The notes below the pieces were generated by a model. It saw only the letters and a list, made by a program, of their open reading frames with translations. It was not told the DNA's origin and did no database searches. A program made the translations under genes and the position numbers. Below are positions 10,009 through 18,969 of a DNA stretch of 64,000 bases, piece by piece; within the stretch, counting starts at the first letter, position 1, and each line of letters opens with the position of its first letter. This DNA is from Entomospira culicis (GTDB lineage: Bacteria > Spirochaetota > Spirochaetia > WRBN01), in the NCBI RefSeq assembly GCF_028748145.1, contig NZ_CP118181.1:992211-1056210 (forward strand). The letters run 5' to 3'.

Positions 10009-11318
10009 AACGCTATTATTTCCTTCTGTATCATCACTTGCGCCGTTGGAGGCGTTTTTCCATAACTAAACGCACCCTCAATCGTCGCTTGAGCTTGGGA
10101 TAATTGTGCCGATGTTGGCGCATAAACCCGCGCAATCACCTCACCCGCTACCACCGACTCTCCGCTCTTCTTCTTAAATTCGATACCCGCCACATCCGAG
10201 ACCGCATCGCCAGTCTTGGCACGACCCACGCCCAAAATCAAACCCGATCGACCAATCGCTCCAGCATCAATCTGGGTGATATACCCCGACTCTTTTGCCT
10301 TAATATCGATAAATTCAGCACTACGATGCGTACCAATCATCGACTGAAATTGCGCAATATCCCCACCCTGAAGTGCGATATTTTTGAGGAATATCTCCTT
10401 AGGTCGCCCACTCTTGAGCGTCGCGTAATAGAGCGTCTGCGCCTCATCCATCGAGTGTACCACGCCACCAGCCAATGCCATGTAACATGCTTGTCGTTCT
10501 ACTAGCGTCATGATATCGCTAGGCCCTTGCCCATCCAGCGCAAGATAACTCTCCTCCACCTCCAAGAAATTACCCATCATCTTACCCAACGGCTCATTCA
10601 TGTTAGTGATAAGCGCCACCGATGGTCGACCCAATGCTTGCATCGTCTTAGTAAGGCTGTTGGCAAGCACCTGGGCCTGCTCCTGACTCTTCATGAAGGC
10701 ACCCAAGCCCCACTTTACGTCAAAGACAAACGACTGCGCACCTTCGGCAAATTTCTTACTCAAAATACTCGCGGTAATCAAAGGCACACTCTCCACCGAC
10801 GCCGTTACATCACGCAAAGCATACAGCAGACGATCCGCAGGGACAATCTCTTTGGTTTGCCCAGTCATCGCATAGCCATTTTGCCGGATATACTCCTTAA
10901 ATTCAGTATCACTTAATTGCGTGCGATACCCAGGAATCGACTCCAATTTATCCAACGTACCACCCGTAATACCCAAGGCGCGCCCGCTCATCATCGGCAC
11001 ATAAAGCCCCATGGCTGCAGCAATCGGGGCTAAAGGTAGACTAATTTTATCGCCCACGCCACCAGTCGAGTGCTTATCCACTAACGGGCGATCAGTAAAG
11101 TCGCTTAGATCGTGCACTTTGCCACTCTCGATCATCACCTTGGTAAGATTGGCGGTCTCTTCAAAGCTCATGCCATTAAGCACCACCGCCATCAACCATG
11201 CCGAAACCTGATAATCGGCGACCTCACCCTTCACATATCCGTCAATAAACCATTTGATTTCCTCGTAGCTCAATGCCTGTTTGTCGCGTTTTTTTGCGAT
11301 AATCTCGGTTGCTAACAT
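10005..11318 (-). CDS. pyrimidine-nucleoside (thymidine) phosphorylase
   Basis: The 437-residue enzyme splits thymidine or uridine with phosphate to the base plus (deoxy)ribose-1-phosphate in nucleoside salvage. The family signature SGRALGITGGTLDKLES is intact near residue 110, the substrate loop DKHSTGGVGDK precedes it, and the C-terminal PYNP domain ends with GEVIARVYAP. Length agrees with Firmicutes-type pdp and with deoA (about 435-440). I cannot tell by eye whether it prefers thymidine only (deoA) or both nucleosides (pdp). AGGAGA lies about 9 bases before the ATG. The gene lies 37 bases downstream of tamB and overlaps recJ. Confidence 0.94.
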   Translation of the reverse strand: MLATEIIAKKRDKQALSYEEIKWFIDGYVKGEVADYQVSAWLMAVVLNGMSFEETANLTKVMIESGKVHDLSDFTDRPLVDKHSTGGVGDKISLPLAPIAAAMGLYVPMMSGRALGITGGTLDKLESIPGYRTQLSDTEFKEYIRQNGYAMTGQTKEIVPADRLLYALRDVTASVESVPLITASILSKKFAEGAQSFVFDVKWGLGAFMKSQEQAQVLANSLTKTMQALGRPSVALITNMNEPLGKMMGNFLEVEESYLALDGQGPSDIMTLVERQACYMALAGGVVHSMDEAQTLYYATLKSGRPKEIFLKNIALQGGDIAQFQSMIGTHRSAEFIDIKAKESGYITQIDAGAIGRSGLILGVGRAKTGDAVSDVAGIEFKKKSGESVVAGEVIARVYAPTSAQLSQAQATIEGAFSYGKTPPTAQVMIQKEIIAL

Positions 11319-11355
11319 CTCTATCTTCTCCTATTTTCTCTAAAATTTTTATCCT

Positions 11356-14300
11356 TTATGCACCAGCACCACGTCGCCATTGTTCAAGAAAATCTTCCCA
11401 ATCTCTAAAACGAAAGACTTTATTGATACCAATAGAGACATTCGCCACAAAAAGTTGGTCAATAGACTGACGCGCCAAGGTTGGCGTAAATGACCAATTA
11501 ATCAAAAAGAAGGGTGTATCAAAATTGAGATTAACCCCCAAATTAGGCAATAATTGCTCCGCCTCACCAAAAAATGCTTGCTGATTAGGCATACGTGCCA
11601 TACCAAAAGTACCCTCAATGGTAAAGAAAGAGGTTACCCGAAAACCAGCGGAAATCGATGTTTGATCAAAAATATCCCAAAACTGCGCATTAGGCGCATT
11701 ATTCCCCACCAACCACGAGCTCGTCTCGGTATTGCCATCGGCACCAAACTGACTTAAAGCCAAATTGCTAATCATATTCGTACGTATCGTTACCGTGTCA
11801 ACAAAAGGAATAAATTTAAACGCGCGCTCTAACTGTCGGGCTAAATACTGTTCGGCGATATTACCAATTGGCTCCAATACCGTCTTGAGCGTATCTTTAC
11901 TTGCGTCTTCGGTGTTTGCTCCCACCTCTTCACCCTCGTCGCCCATGCCTGAACTCATCAAACCATCATCACTCATGACGATGCTCGGCATAAATTTCAT
12001 GCCCAAGTACTGCATAATTTCGGCTTGTTCAAGCGTAGGGGAGGTTAGGTCAAAGTCTAAGGAGCTACCAATAGGCTGATCCTCATACTCCACCGTAATA
12101 ATATGCCCATCGTCAGTTTTGAAATCGGCAGCAAACTTAAGCATGGGATTAAAGCCATACTCCTCGCTAAAACTCACCATTCCCCCATCGCGAATCCTAA
12201 AAGTATTATTAAAAGCACGCACTTCCCCACGACGAATTCCCAAATCACCCTCAAGATAAATCTGATTCTGTCCCACAGGCGCACCACGTTGCACATCCAA
12301 TACCAACACCAACTCTTGCTCATTAGCCATCAACAACTCAATTGCCGGTGGCACATAAAAATTGACACTATTACCCGTACGAATCTTTAATGGTGTAAAA
12401 CGTTCATCCTCGCGAGAAGATGCTTGAACTAAAAAGCCCGGTTTCGGGTTCTTCGCCGTAGGCACACGTCTGCGCTTAATGCTCTCATCGTTCATAAAGA
12501 GGCTCAGCGCACCAAAATTACCATCCAAACTCACCAAATAGAGATCGCCTGATAACCTAGCGCCTGTCGTATCCCCGTCAAAATGAATATTACCACTCAC
12601 TCGCCCCTGCAAGTTAATCAAACTCCCCACACTAATCTCATACACTAACCCATTCTTATCCGCACGATTCTTATTCTTCGATCGAATCAATAGCTCCGCC
12701 TCATAACTAAATGATGGCTCACCTAGCGATGCTTTCGCCTGAAGCTCCAAAATTACCCGATTAAGCCCACTGCCAGCCTCTATCTCCATGCGAGGCTCCA
12801 CACGCCCATCAATACGGCTAGAGAGCATCAACTGGTTATCATTGATAGTAATCATCGCCCCTCCCAGACGTAGCTTATCTTTGGGTAAATTGAGCAAAGA
12901 GATCTCTGTCTCAGGACTAAAGATCAGCTCTCCGGAACTTAACACCCCACCTTTGGTTACCTGAAGATTTCCATAAATACGCCCAGAATCAAAACCAACC
13001 ACTCGCGCACCCTCACTTTTGGTAAAGTAAGGATTAAAGAGTCCTAGTGGAATGGCTAATTCTTGTACGTCAATTAAAAAATTATCTTCATCCAAATTAA
13101 AGACCGTATCCACCACCAGACCACCTGTCCCACGCCAAAAGAGATACCCTAACTGCGTATTGGTATCCACCTCTGCGCGTAAATCAAGACGATTAAGCCC
13201 ATCTAGGCGATACACCCCCTCGCGGTGCGTGAGATGTGCCCGAGAACCTGCCAGCATCACACGGTCATTAAGATAGAGTGGATCAAAACTAATCTTCATC
13301 AACCAAGGAGCCTGCAACACCTCGCCAAATGAGAGACCATCGCCACTTCCCTCTGGAGCAAAATCGAAGGCAAAACCCGCCTTTAAATTGCGATTCACCT
13401 GACTATATTGACCAGCCACCACAAAGCGCCAATCATTAAAATTGGCTAAAATCGTACCACCACTCAAGAGGTTTTCCCCGTACTGCACCGAAAGTTGAGA
13501 GAAGCTCAACCCCACTGGTGTATAACGCCCCACCACGCCACCACGAATCACATTATCTTGGTAAAAACCACGTGGAATTTGGATATCAAAGGTAACATCT
13601 TGTCCCTTAATCACTTCGTTAATATCAATTTGGGCATGAAGAACCCCCTCTAATCCCGGAACGTGTAGTCGAGGTAAGGGGAAGCGGGTTAAACTCACTT
13701 TTCCATGCAGATCGCCATCATAGCGTAACTCCACCAGATGCACCTCACGATTTACCGGTAAATCATCACTTGCCATACTAAAGCGCAAGTCGTGCACGCC
13801 ATTTTGATGATTGTAGCGCAACGATCCATAAAGCTCGGCAAATTCATCACGATAACGCATCCGACCCAAGGATCCCCCATTGGCACCAATTTCCCCATTA
13901 GTCACTTGAAAAAAGAGATCCTCCCCCTCCACCTTAATCAACGGAATCATCACTCGCCAGCCATCGGTAAGATCAGCCTCTACATGCACATTTAAGCGTG
14001 GTGCCCCCAACGAATCACGCAACGGCATATCCTCAATCAACATCAAAGCCTTGCCTACCGTTGTGTCAAATTGCACTTGCCCGTAATCATTCGCAATTAG
14101 AATGCGCTCCCCATTCCAATCACCAGTAAAGGCGTAATCCGTTAAAGAGGAGGTTACCTCCCCAAAAAATTGCGGAGTCGTGGAGAATTCGCTAGTGAGG
14201 CGTAATTTAGCAAAGTAGTTATCCCAAAAGAGACTCAAATTTTGGATTTCAACGCGTTCTTTATTAGCAGTAACAGAGAAGTTAATCCGACGTTGTTCAT

Positions 14301-15921
14301 CTTTTTTCATCTCTAAATCTCGCACCGAGGCCATAAAATCACCAGACTTCCAGTCAAAATAGATCTGTGAGTTGACTTGCCATTCGCGTAGAAATTCAGG
14401 GACTAACCCTGCATCGATTAACCCATTTAAGGAGAAATCGTGGAGATCAAGCGTTGCTTCAGCCTCTTTCTTCTCCACGTTGAAAAATCCGCTCATTAGT
14501 AAGGGCGCAAAATCGCCATACGCCTGATTTGGATTAAAGCGCAAGAAAGTTTTAAAATTTTCCGAGATCGGATAAATGACACTGTCTATCACACCAAGGG
14601 ATTTTCCATTGTAACGTAAGGACTTACTGCTTACCTGCATCAAATTTTGACGATCGATAAACTCTAGCTGTGCACCCCACTGATCTTTTGCCCCTTGCCA
14701 AAAGATCTCCAAGCTACCATCGGGAAAACCAGTAGTCCAATCGATGGTTCCGGCAAATTCCAGATAAGATTGCTCTTGATAGAGCGCATGCAAGCGACGA
14801 ATATTAACCCCATTACGATTCCCCGTAGCATCGGCAGAGAGACGGATATGATGCTCCCCCATCTGCATTTGTGTCTGCGTACTCAAGCCATAATAGAGCA
14901 GACCAATATCAGGGTAGTAGAGCAACGATCCCGATCCATCCACGTAGCTTACCAGCGAGGCAGCCTCGGTAGAGAGCCCCGAAATAAATTGGCTTGGTGT
15001 AAATTGATAGGCACTAAATCCTAGCTGAATACTACGTTCAATGGCATCGATACGCATCCCATAATCTAACGGAAGCACATCGATACTCTTACGCACCTCA
15101 AGCACGCCGTCGCGCCACTGCACGCGCATGCCTTGCTGTTCCACATTAATGATATGTCGATAGGGATTAGTTACATCAAAGCGAAGATCTCCAGATAAAA
15201 GATCGCGATTTACACGACCAGAAATGCGTAAAGGCAGTGCAACATAAAGCTCATTAGCAAGAGTCAGTTCAGGGGTGGCAATCAGTTCAATTTGATAGAG
15301 ATCTTCCGTAGGCTCGATAGTGAAGAGCAAGTTGCTCATCTGAAAAAGCCCCCAGTCAGCACGATAACTGACACTCACATTACGTAAAGAGAGCTCTAAA
15401 TTAAGCTCAGGCATATTCATGCCCTCACGCAAGAAGCCAAACACCGAGTTACTCAAGAGCGTAAAACTCTCCTCTAGCGTCAGTGCTGGCGTCTCGCTAG
15501 CCTCGGGGCGTTCACGCTCAAGACTCTCCAACTGCTCAATATCCGCAGAGACACGATTAAGATCGATCTTTGTGATCAGTGTAATATCCCTACTACCCAA
15601 GAGCATACGCCAAGCATCGAAGTGAACGGTAAGGCGTTGGGCAGAGACGTGCATTCCCTTGCCAAAGACCTCAACATTATTGATATGAAACCAGCCCCAA
15701 AAGGTGGGCGAAATCGAGGCGTATTGAATACGTACATCGAAGGCATCCTCGATTTGATCGATAACCTCTGCTTGAAACTGTCGGCTTTTATCTTGAATAT
15801 ATTGACGTGTCGTGTTTGCCAGAAAGAAAATGCTCACCAACAATAAAGATAGAATGACATAGCGAAGCCATTCGTAACGACGCTGGGTAGTAACAGGAAC
15901 TGGATGTTGTATCTGTGCCAT
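11356..15921 (-). CDS. tamB: TamB-like translocation/assembly protein (DUF490)
   Basis: The very long protein (1521 residues) has one N-terminal membrane helix at about residues 20-42 (YVILSLLLVSIFFLANTT). A long beta-rich body typical of AsmA/TamB bridge proteins follows, and then a C-terminal DUF490/TamB domain (EVRAFNNTFRIRDGGMVSF, ISAGFRVTSFFTIEGTFG, INKVFRFRDWEDFL). TamB-type proteins span the periplasm and move phospholipid between membranes and/or help outer-membrane protein assembly. No TamA (a second Omp85 protein) is visible, so it may work with the BamA encoded 4.5 kb away. GGGAG lies about 10 bases before the ATG. Confidence 0.9.
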   Translation of the reverse strand: MAQIQHPVPVTTQRRYEWLRYVILSLLLVSIFFLANTTRQYIQDKSRQFQAEVIDQIEDAFDVRIQYASISPTFWGWFHINNVEVFGKGMHVSAQRLTVHFDAWRMLLGSRDITLITKIDLNRVSADIEQLESLERERPEASETPALTLEESFTLLSNSVFGFLREGMNMPELNLELSLRNVSVSYRADWGLFQMSNLLFTIEPTEDLYQIELIATPELTLANELYVALPLRISGRVNRDLLSGDLRFDVTNPYRHIINVEQQGMRVQWRDGVLEVRKSIDVLPLDYGMRIDAIERSIQLGFSAYQFTPSQFISGLSTEAASLVSYVDGSGSLLYYPDIGLLYYGLSTQTQMQMGEHHIRLSADATGNRNGVNIRRLHALYQEQSYLEFAGTIDWTTGFPDGSLEIFWQGAKDQWGAQLEFIDRQNLMQVSSKSLRYNGKSLGVIDSVIYPISENFKTFLRFNPNQAYGDFAPLLMSGFFNVEKKEAEATLDLHDFSLNGLIDAGLVPEFLREWQVNSQIYFDWKSGDFMASVRDLEMKKDEQRRINFSVTANKERVEIQNLSLFWDNYFAKLRLTSEFSTTPQFFGEVTSSLTDYAFTGDWNGERILIANDYGQVQFDTTVGKALMLIEDMPLRDSLGAPRLNVHVEADLTDGWRVMIPLIKVEGEDLFFQVTNGEIGANGGSLGRMRYRDEFAELYGSLRYNHQNGVHDLRFSMASDDLPVNREVHLVELRYDGDLHGKVSLTRFPLPRLHVPGLEGVLHAQIDINEVIKGQDVTFDIQIPRGFYQDNVIRGGVVGRYTPVGLSFSQLSVQYGENLLSGGTILANFNDWRFVVAGQYSQVNRNLKAGFAFDFAPEGSGDGLSFGEVLQAPWLMKISFDPLYLNDRVMLAGSRAHLTHREGVYRLDGLNRLDLRAEVDTNTQLGYLFWRGTGGLVVDTVFNLDEDNFLIDVQELAIPLGLFNPYFTKSEGARVVGFDSGRIYGNLQVTKGGVLSSGELIFSPETEISLLNLPKDKLRLGGAMITINDNQLMLSSRIDGRVEPRMEIEAGSGLNRVILELQAKASLGEPSFSYEAELLIRSKNKNRADKNGLVYEISVGSLINLQGRVSGNIHFDGDTTGARLSGDLYLVSLDGNFGALSLFMNDESIKRRRVPTAKNPKPGFLVQASSREDERFTPLKIRTGNSVNFYVPPAIELLMANEQELVLVLDVQRGAPVGQNQIYLEGDLGIRRGEVRAFNNTFRIRDGGMVSFSEEYGFNPMLKFAADFKTDDGHIITVEYEDQPIGSSLDFDLTSPTLEQAEIMQYLGMKFMPSIVMSDDGLMSSGMGDEGEEVGANTEDASKDTLKTVLEPIGNIAEQYLARQLERAFKFIPFVDTVTIRTNMISNLALSQFGADGNTETSSWLVGNNAPNAQFWDIFDQTSISAGFRVTSFFTIEGTFGMARMPNQQAFFGEAEQLLPNLGVNLNFDTPFFLINWSFTPTLARQSIDQLFVANVSIGINKVFRFRDWEDFLEQWRRGAGA

Positions 15922-15971
15922 AATGGTTAAACTCCCTCTTAGTAACTTTAATTATACACTTTTTTCTCGAT

Positions 15972-17003
15972 TTATGCAAAGCGGATCGTTAATGTGCCGA
16001 TTTGGGTGGTGTTTCGCTGGGCGGAGATGTCGTTAAACATCATATCTAGTAGGCTGGCTAAGATCAAGCGATCAAGCTCTTTGTCGCCACTACCGCTATC
16101 TAAAAGCGTCGCCTGTAACACCGAGCCGTCGGCAAGGATAGAGAGGCGAACACGGATAAAAGCACTTTTAGTGTAGAAGGTGGATTGCTTGAGAAAAGAA
16201 AAGTCAGGCTCTTTAACCACGGTGCGACTCGCGCTCTGTAAGGTGTAAAGCGCACGCCCCACGGCCTCACCGCTCTGCCCTTCGGAGGCGCTGCCTTGCT
16301 CAAGAAATCGCCACTCCTCGCCCAAACTGGAGGAGCTTCCCTCTTCCGAGGAATTCGCTGGTGGGCTTGGCTCCTCGGTAGCAGGAGGTGAGGTGCTCTC
16401 TGGCTCTTGGGCTGGGGGATTTTCAGTAACTGGCGGATTAGTCGGGGTAGGTGGCGTAATCGGAATGGTAGGCGCAGACGGATCTTGCGTTACAGGTGGG
16501 GGCGTAGGGATCGGTGGGTTTTGTACAGGGGCAGTGGGTCTAGGTGGATTTTGCACCGGTGGTGTAACCGGAGGGGTTGGTCTGGTAGGGGGCGTAGCAG
16601 GGGGATTGGTTGTGGGCGGATTGGGTCGACTGGGAGGTGTGCTTGGGGGATTTTGCGTAGCAGGAGGGGTTGGGCGTGGCGGAATCACGGGGCGAGGCGA
16701 GGCGGGGCGAGAAGGATTTTCTACACTTTCTATTGCTGGCTCAACGGGTTCTGCCTCAAGCGTATTTTCCAGACGATCCAATTCGATCTCTTCCTCCTCG
16801 ACAACAGGCACGACAGGTCGTGTGGGGATCGGTTGCTTCTCCACCAAAGGCTCTGATGCCTCACTTGGTTGCATAGTTACATAAAATATCTGCTCTGGTG
16901 CGGGAATTTTCACAAAAGAGAAGAGAATAAACCCAAGCAAGTGCGCGACAAAAGAGATGAGTAAGGCTTCTTTGAGCCAATCCTTGCGTTTATAGTTGAC
17001 CAT
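15972..17003 (-). CDS. TonB-family energy-transducing protein
   Basis: The 343-residue protein has an N-terminal membrane anchor (EALLISFVAHLLGFILFSFV). A long Pro-rich periplasmic linker follows at about residues 75-215, rich in TPP, NPP and RP units, then a TonB-type C-terminal domain (FIRVRLSILADGSVLQATLLDSGSGDKELD). It should carry energy from ExbB/ExbD to outer-membrane transporters. The start is the ATG at 17003, preceded by GGAGGAGG; it overlaps the end of exbD by 14 bases. The low-complexity linker also creates a Gly-rich open frame on the other strand, which is an artefact. Confidence 0.88.
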   Translation of the reverse strand: MVNYKRKDWLKEALLISFVAHLLGFILFSFVKIPAPEQIFYVTMQPSEASEPLVEKQPIPTRPVVPVVEEEEIELDRLENTLEAEPVEPAIESVENPSRPASPRPVIPPRPTPPATQNPPSTPPSRPNPPTTNPPATPPTRPTPPVTPPVQNPPRPTAPVQNPPIPTPPPVTQDPSAPTIPITPPTPTNPPVTENPPAQEPESTSPPATEEPSPPANSSEEGSSSSLGEEWRFLEQGSASEGQSGEAVGRALYTLQSASRTVVKEPDFSFLKQSTFYTKSAFIRVRLSILADGSVLQATLLDSGSGDKELDRLILASLLDMMFNDISAQRNTTQIGTLTIRFA

Positions 17004-17421
17004 CAGCCTCCTCCAACCGCTCCACACCAAGACTCACACTACTCGCGCCGGCGCGCTTCATCATATCCATACTGCGCATAACACGACCATAATCAGCCTC
17101 TTGCGAAGCTAGCAATAAAATTTGCGAGGTACCAAGTTCGCGCATCAACGCTTGAAGCCGTGCAGGAAATTCCGCCTCATTTACCTCCACCTCGTTCAGG
17201 ACAAATCCCTCATCGTTGGCGCGGATAAGCACCACAATATGATTAGGTGGTTGGCGATTCTCCCCCTGACTAGCTTGCGGAATGTCGACATCAAAACTCT
17301 CCACACTCCCACTACTGGTATTGAGAATAAAGAAGAGCAAGACCAAAAACATAATATCCAACAGCGGAGCAATCATCAATGTATTCTCCACCCTAAGGCG
17401 TGTACCCGTCCGTCGCAACAT
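16990..17421 (-). CDS. ExbD/TolR-family biopolymer transport protein
   Basis: The 143-residue protein has one N-terminal membrane helix, IAPLLDIMFLVLLFFIL. Its Asp is the conserved proton-carrying residue of ExbD/TolR. A periplasmic domain follows (VVLIRANDEGFVLNEVEV, ILLASQEADYGRVMRSMDMM). It forms the proton-driven motor with the ExbB protein encoded 2 bases upstream and with the overlapping tonB gene. Because the partner has a TonB-type C-terminal domain and no TolA, TolB or Pal gene is near, an ExbD role is more likely than TolR. Confidence 0.93.
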   Translation of the reverse strand: MLRRTGTRLRVENTLMIAPLLDIMFLVLLFFILNTSSGSVESFDVDIPQASQGENRQPPNHIVVLIRANDEGFVLNEVEVNEAEFPARLQALMRELGTSQILLLASQEADYGRVMRSMDMMKRAGASSVSLGVERLEEADGQL

Positions 17422-17423
17422 AG

Positions 17424-18032
17424 CTACAATCGCACCCCTTTGTTCGAGAGGATCTCTGAAATGAGGCGCTCAAAGTGTTCGGCACGACGCGTTACCACCT
17501 CGATAAAGTAGTTGTAAAAAATAAGCGAGGGAATCGCCACGATCAATCCACCAGCTGTCGTTACCAACGCCGAGGAGATACCGCCTGCCAAGACATACGG
17601 GTTGCTCGACTGCATGAGGTTCATCTGTCCAAAAGCACGAATCATGCCCAACACCGTACCCAAAAGTCCGGTTAAGGTTGCCACGTTAGCGATGGTCGAT
17701 AGATAAGTAATACGGCGCTCCATGAGGGCTAAGCGGTTGCGTGCGATAATCTCTAAACGCGTACGCAACTGATCCTCAAGGGCGAAACGATTCGATGCTG
17801 CATACCGTAACAAAACACTCTCAGGCGATCGACTCTCTCCCAGTGCCTCCAAGGTCGCATCGTACTTGCCCGCCGTATAGAGAGCTCCCACGCGACGCGT
17901 TAATGCGCTATCTTCTTTAATCGAAGCAAAATAGAGCAATCGCTCCACAATAATGGTTACCGCTACGATGCTCAAGGCAAAAAGTGGCATCAACGCCAAA
18001 ATGTTTTTTGTGATAAATTCAATCGCTTGCAC
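17424..18032 (-). CDS. MotA/TolQ/ExbB-family proton channel
   Basis: The 202-residue inner-membrane protein has three membrane segments: about residues 11-30 (ALMPLFALSIVAVTIIVERL), 112-135 (TLTGLLGTVLGMIRAF) and 145-175 (ISSALVTTAGGLIVAIPSLIFYNYF). The GLLGTVLGMI and ALVTTAGGLIVAIP motifs are the conserved core of ExbB/TolQ. The start is a GTG at 18032 with GAGGAAG 6 bases upstream. It lies 29 bases from rsmG and 2 bases from exbD, in one transcript with both. Confidence 0.93.
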   Translation of the reverse strand: MQAIEFITKNILALMPLFALSIVAVTIIVERLLYFASIKEDSALTRRVGALYTAGKYDATLEALGESRSPESVLLRYAASNRFALEDQLRTRLEIIARNRLALMERRITYLSTIANVATLTGLLGTVLGMIRAFGQMNLMQSSNPYVLAGGISSALVTTAGGLIVAIPSLIFYNYFIEVVTRRAEHFERLISEILSNKGVRL

Positions 18033-18061
18033 GCTATGCTTCCTCTACTCCTAATATATGT

Positions 18062-18682
18062 CTACGTCTTCCTAATCATCAATAAGTGGCGCTCTTTTTC
18101 TTGACCAACAATCGCCAAGGGTTCAACCTCACAACGATAACCACAGCGCGCCAACTGCGCCACTTCGGCTTGCACGCTCACCGCACGCCCCTTATAGGCA
18201 AAGAGACGATCGCTCTTACTTAAAAGAAGCTTTGCCAAGTCGCAAGTCATCTGCTCTAAGGCGCGAAAGGTCATCCCATCAAAGTGGCGATCGATATGTT
18301 TAATGTCGCCGTGATACACCTCGACATTATCGAGCTGTAACTTCTGTTGCATCATGGCTAAAAAACGCGATCGCTTCTGCATACGCTCGGCTAAAACGAT
18401 CGGTAAGTTTGGTAGCGCAATGGCTAAAACAATGCCGGGAAAACCCGCGCCACTGCCCACATCGCACAACGAAGCCAAAGAGATTTCTTCTAAAATCCTT
18501 ACCGGAGCCATGCTGTCTAACAGATGATCGACAATCAATTGCTGACCACGCGCCTCAATCAAGCCAAGGGAGGTACCAAAGATCTCAATATTGTGCAAAA
18601 AAGTTGCCATTTTTTCTAGCTGTAAGCCAGAGAGTTCATGACCATTTTCCTTAAAAAAATCCTCTAGTAATCGATCCTTCAC
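18062..18682 (-). CDS. rsmG: 16S rRNA (guanine-N7) methyltransferase RsmG
   Basis: The 206-residue GidB/RsmG protein has the S-adenosylmethionine site LCDVGSGAGFPGIVLAIALP near residue 75. The typical N-terminus LLEDFFKENGHELSGLQLEKM and the later FRALEQMTCDL are also present. RsmG methylates G527 (E. coli numbering) of 16S rRNA. I chose the GTG at 18682, which has AGGAAGG 7 bases upstream and gives the usual family start. A TTG at 18724 also has an AGGAGAG site and would add 14 residues that are not family-like. It is the first gene of the rsmG-exbB-exbD-tonB run. Confidence 0.93.
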   Translation of the reverse strand: MKDRLLEDFFKENGHELSGLQLEKMATFLHNIEIFGTSLGLIEARGQQLIVDHLLDSMAPVRILEEISLASLCDVGSGAGFPGIVLAIALPNLPIVLAERMQKRSRFLAMMQQKLQLDNVEVYHGDIKHIDRHFDGMTFRALEQMTCDLAKLLLSKSDRLFAYKGRAVSVQAEVAQLARCGYRCEVEPLAIVGQEKERHLLMIRKT

Positions 18683-18740
18683 TGCACAACCTTCCTCACT
18701 GCCTGCCTGTGCTACACCAGCCAACAGGACTCTCCTCTCT

Positions 18741-18769
18741 ATCTTAGCACAAACTAAACTCTAATACAA
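18741..18769 (-). promoter_or_regulatory. sigma-70 promoter candidate for rsmG
   Basis: On the minus strand TTGTAT (18764-18769) is followed after 17 bases by TAAGAT (18741-18746), about 60 bases upstream of the rsmG start. Confidence 0.4.
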
Positions 18770-18807
18770 GAGAATTGCATCTTTTTTTACTTTAACTGCT
18801 AATTGAC

Positions 18808-18837
18808 TTGACAATATCACGCTCTTTAGACGATAAT
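18808..18837 (+). promoter_or_regulatory. sigma-70 promoter candidate for the HPr-like gene
   Basis: TTGACA (18808-18813) and GATAAT (18832-18837) are 18 bases apart. The start codon of the next gene is 132 bases downstream, leaving a fairly long leader in which I see no clear structure. Confidence 0.4.
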
Positions 18838-18969
18838 GGATCAAGGGTATGGCATAGAGATGCATCTTTTGACTGTGCTTGCGTTCTCCTCATGTTGCTT
18901 TTGTATCCAACAAAAAATAGTTCTCTTTTGGGCAGTCTATCGAAACTATGTAAGGTGTAGTATGAATTT

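Noticed and set aside
16393-16884. Gly-rich open frames on the plus strand (163 and 149 codons)
   Set aside because: They are the complement of the Pro-rich linker of the TonB-like gene. There is no ribosome-binding site, and the composition is forced by the coding strand.
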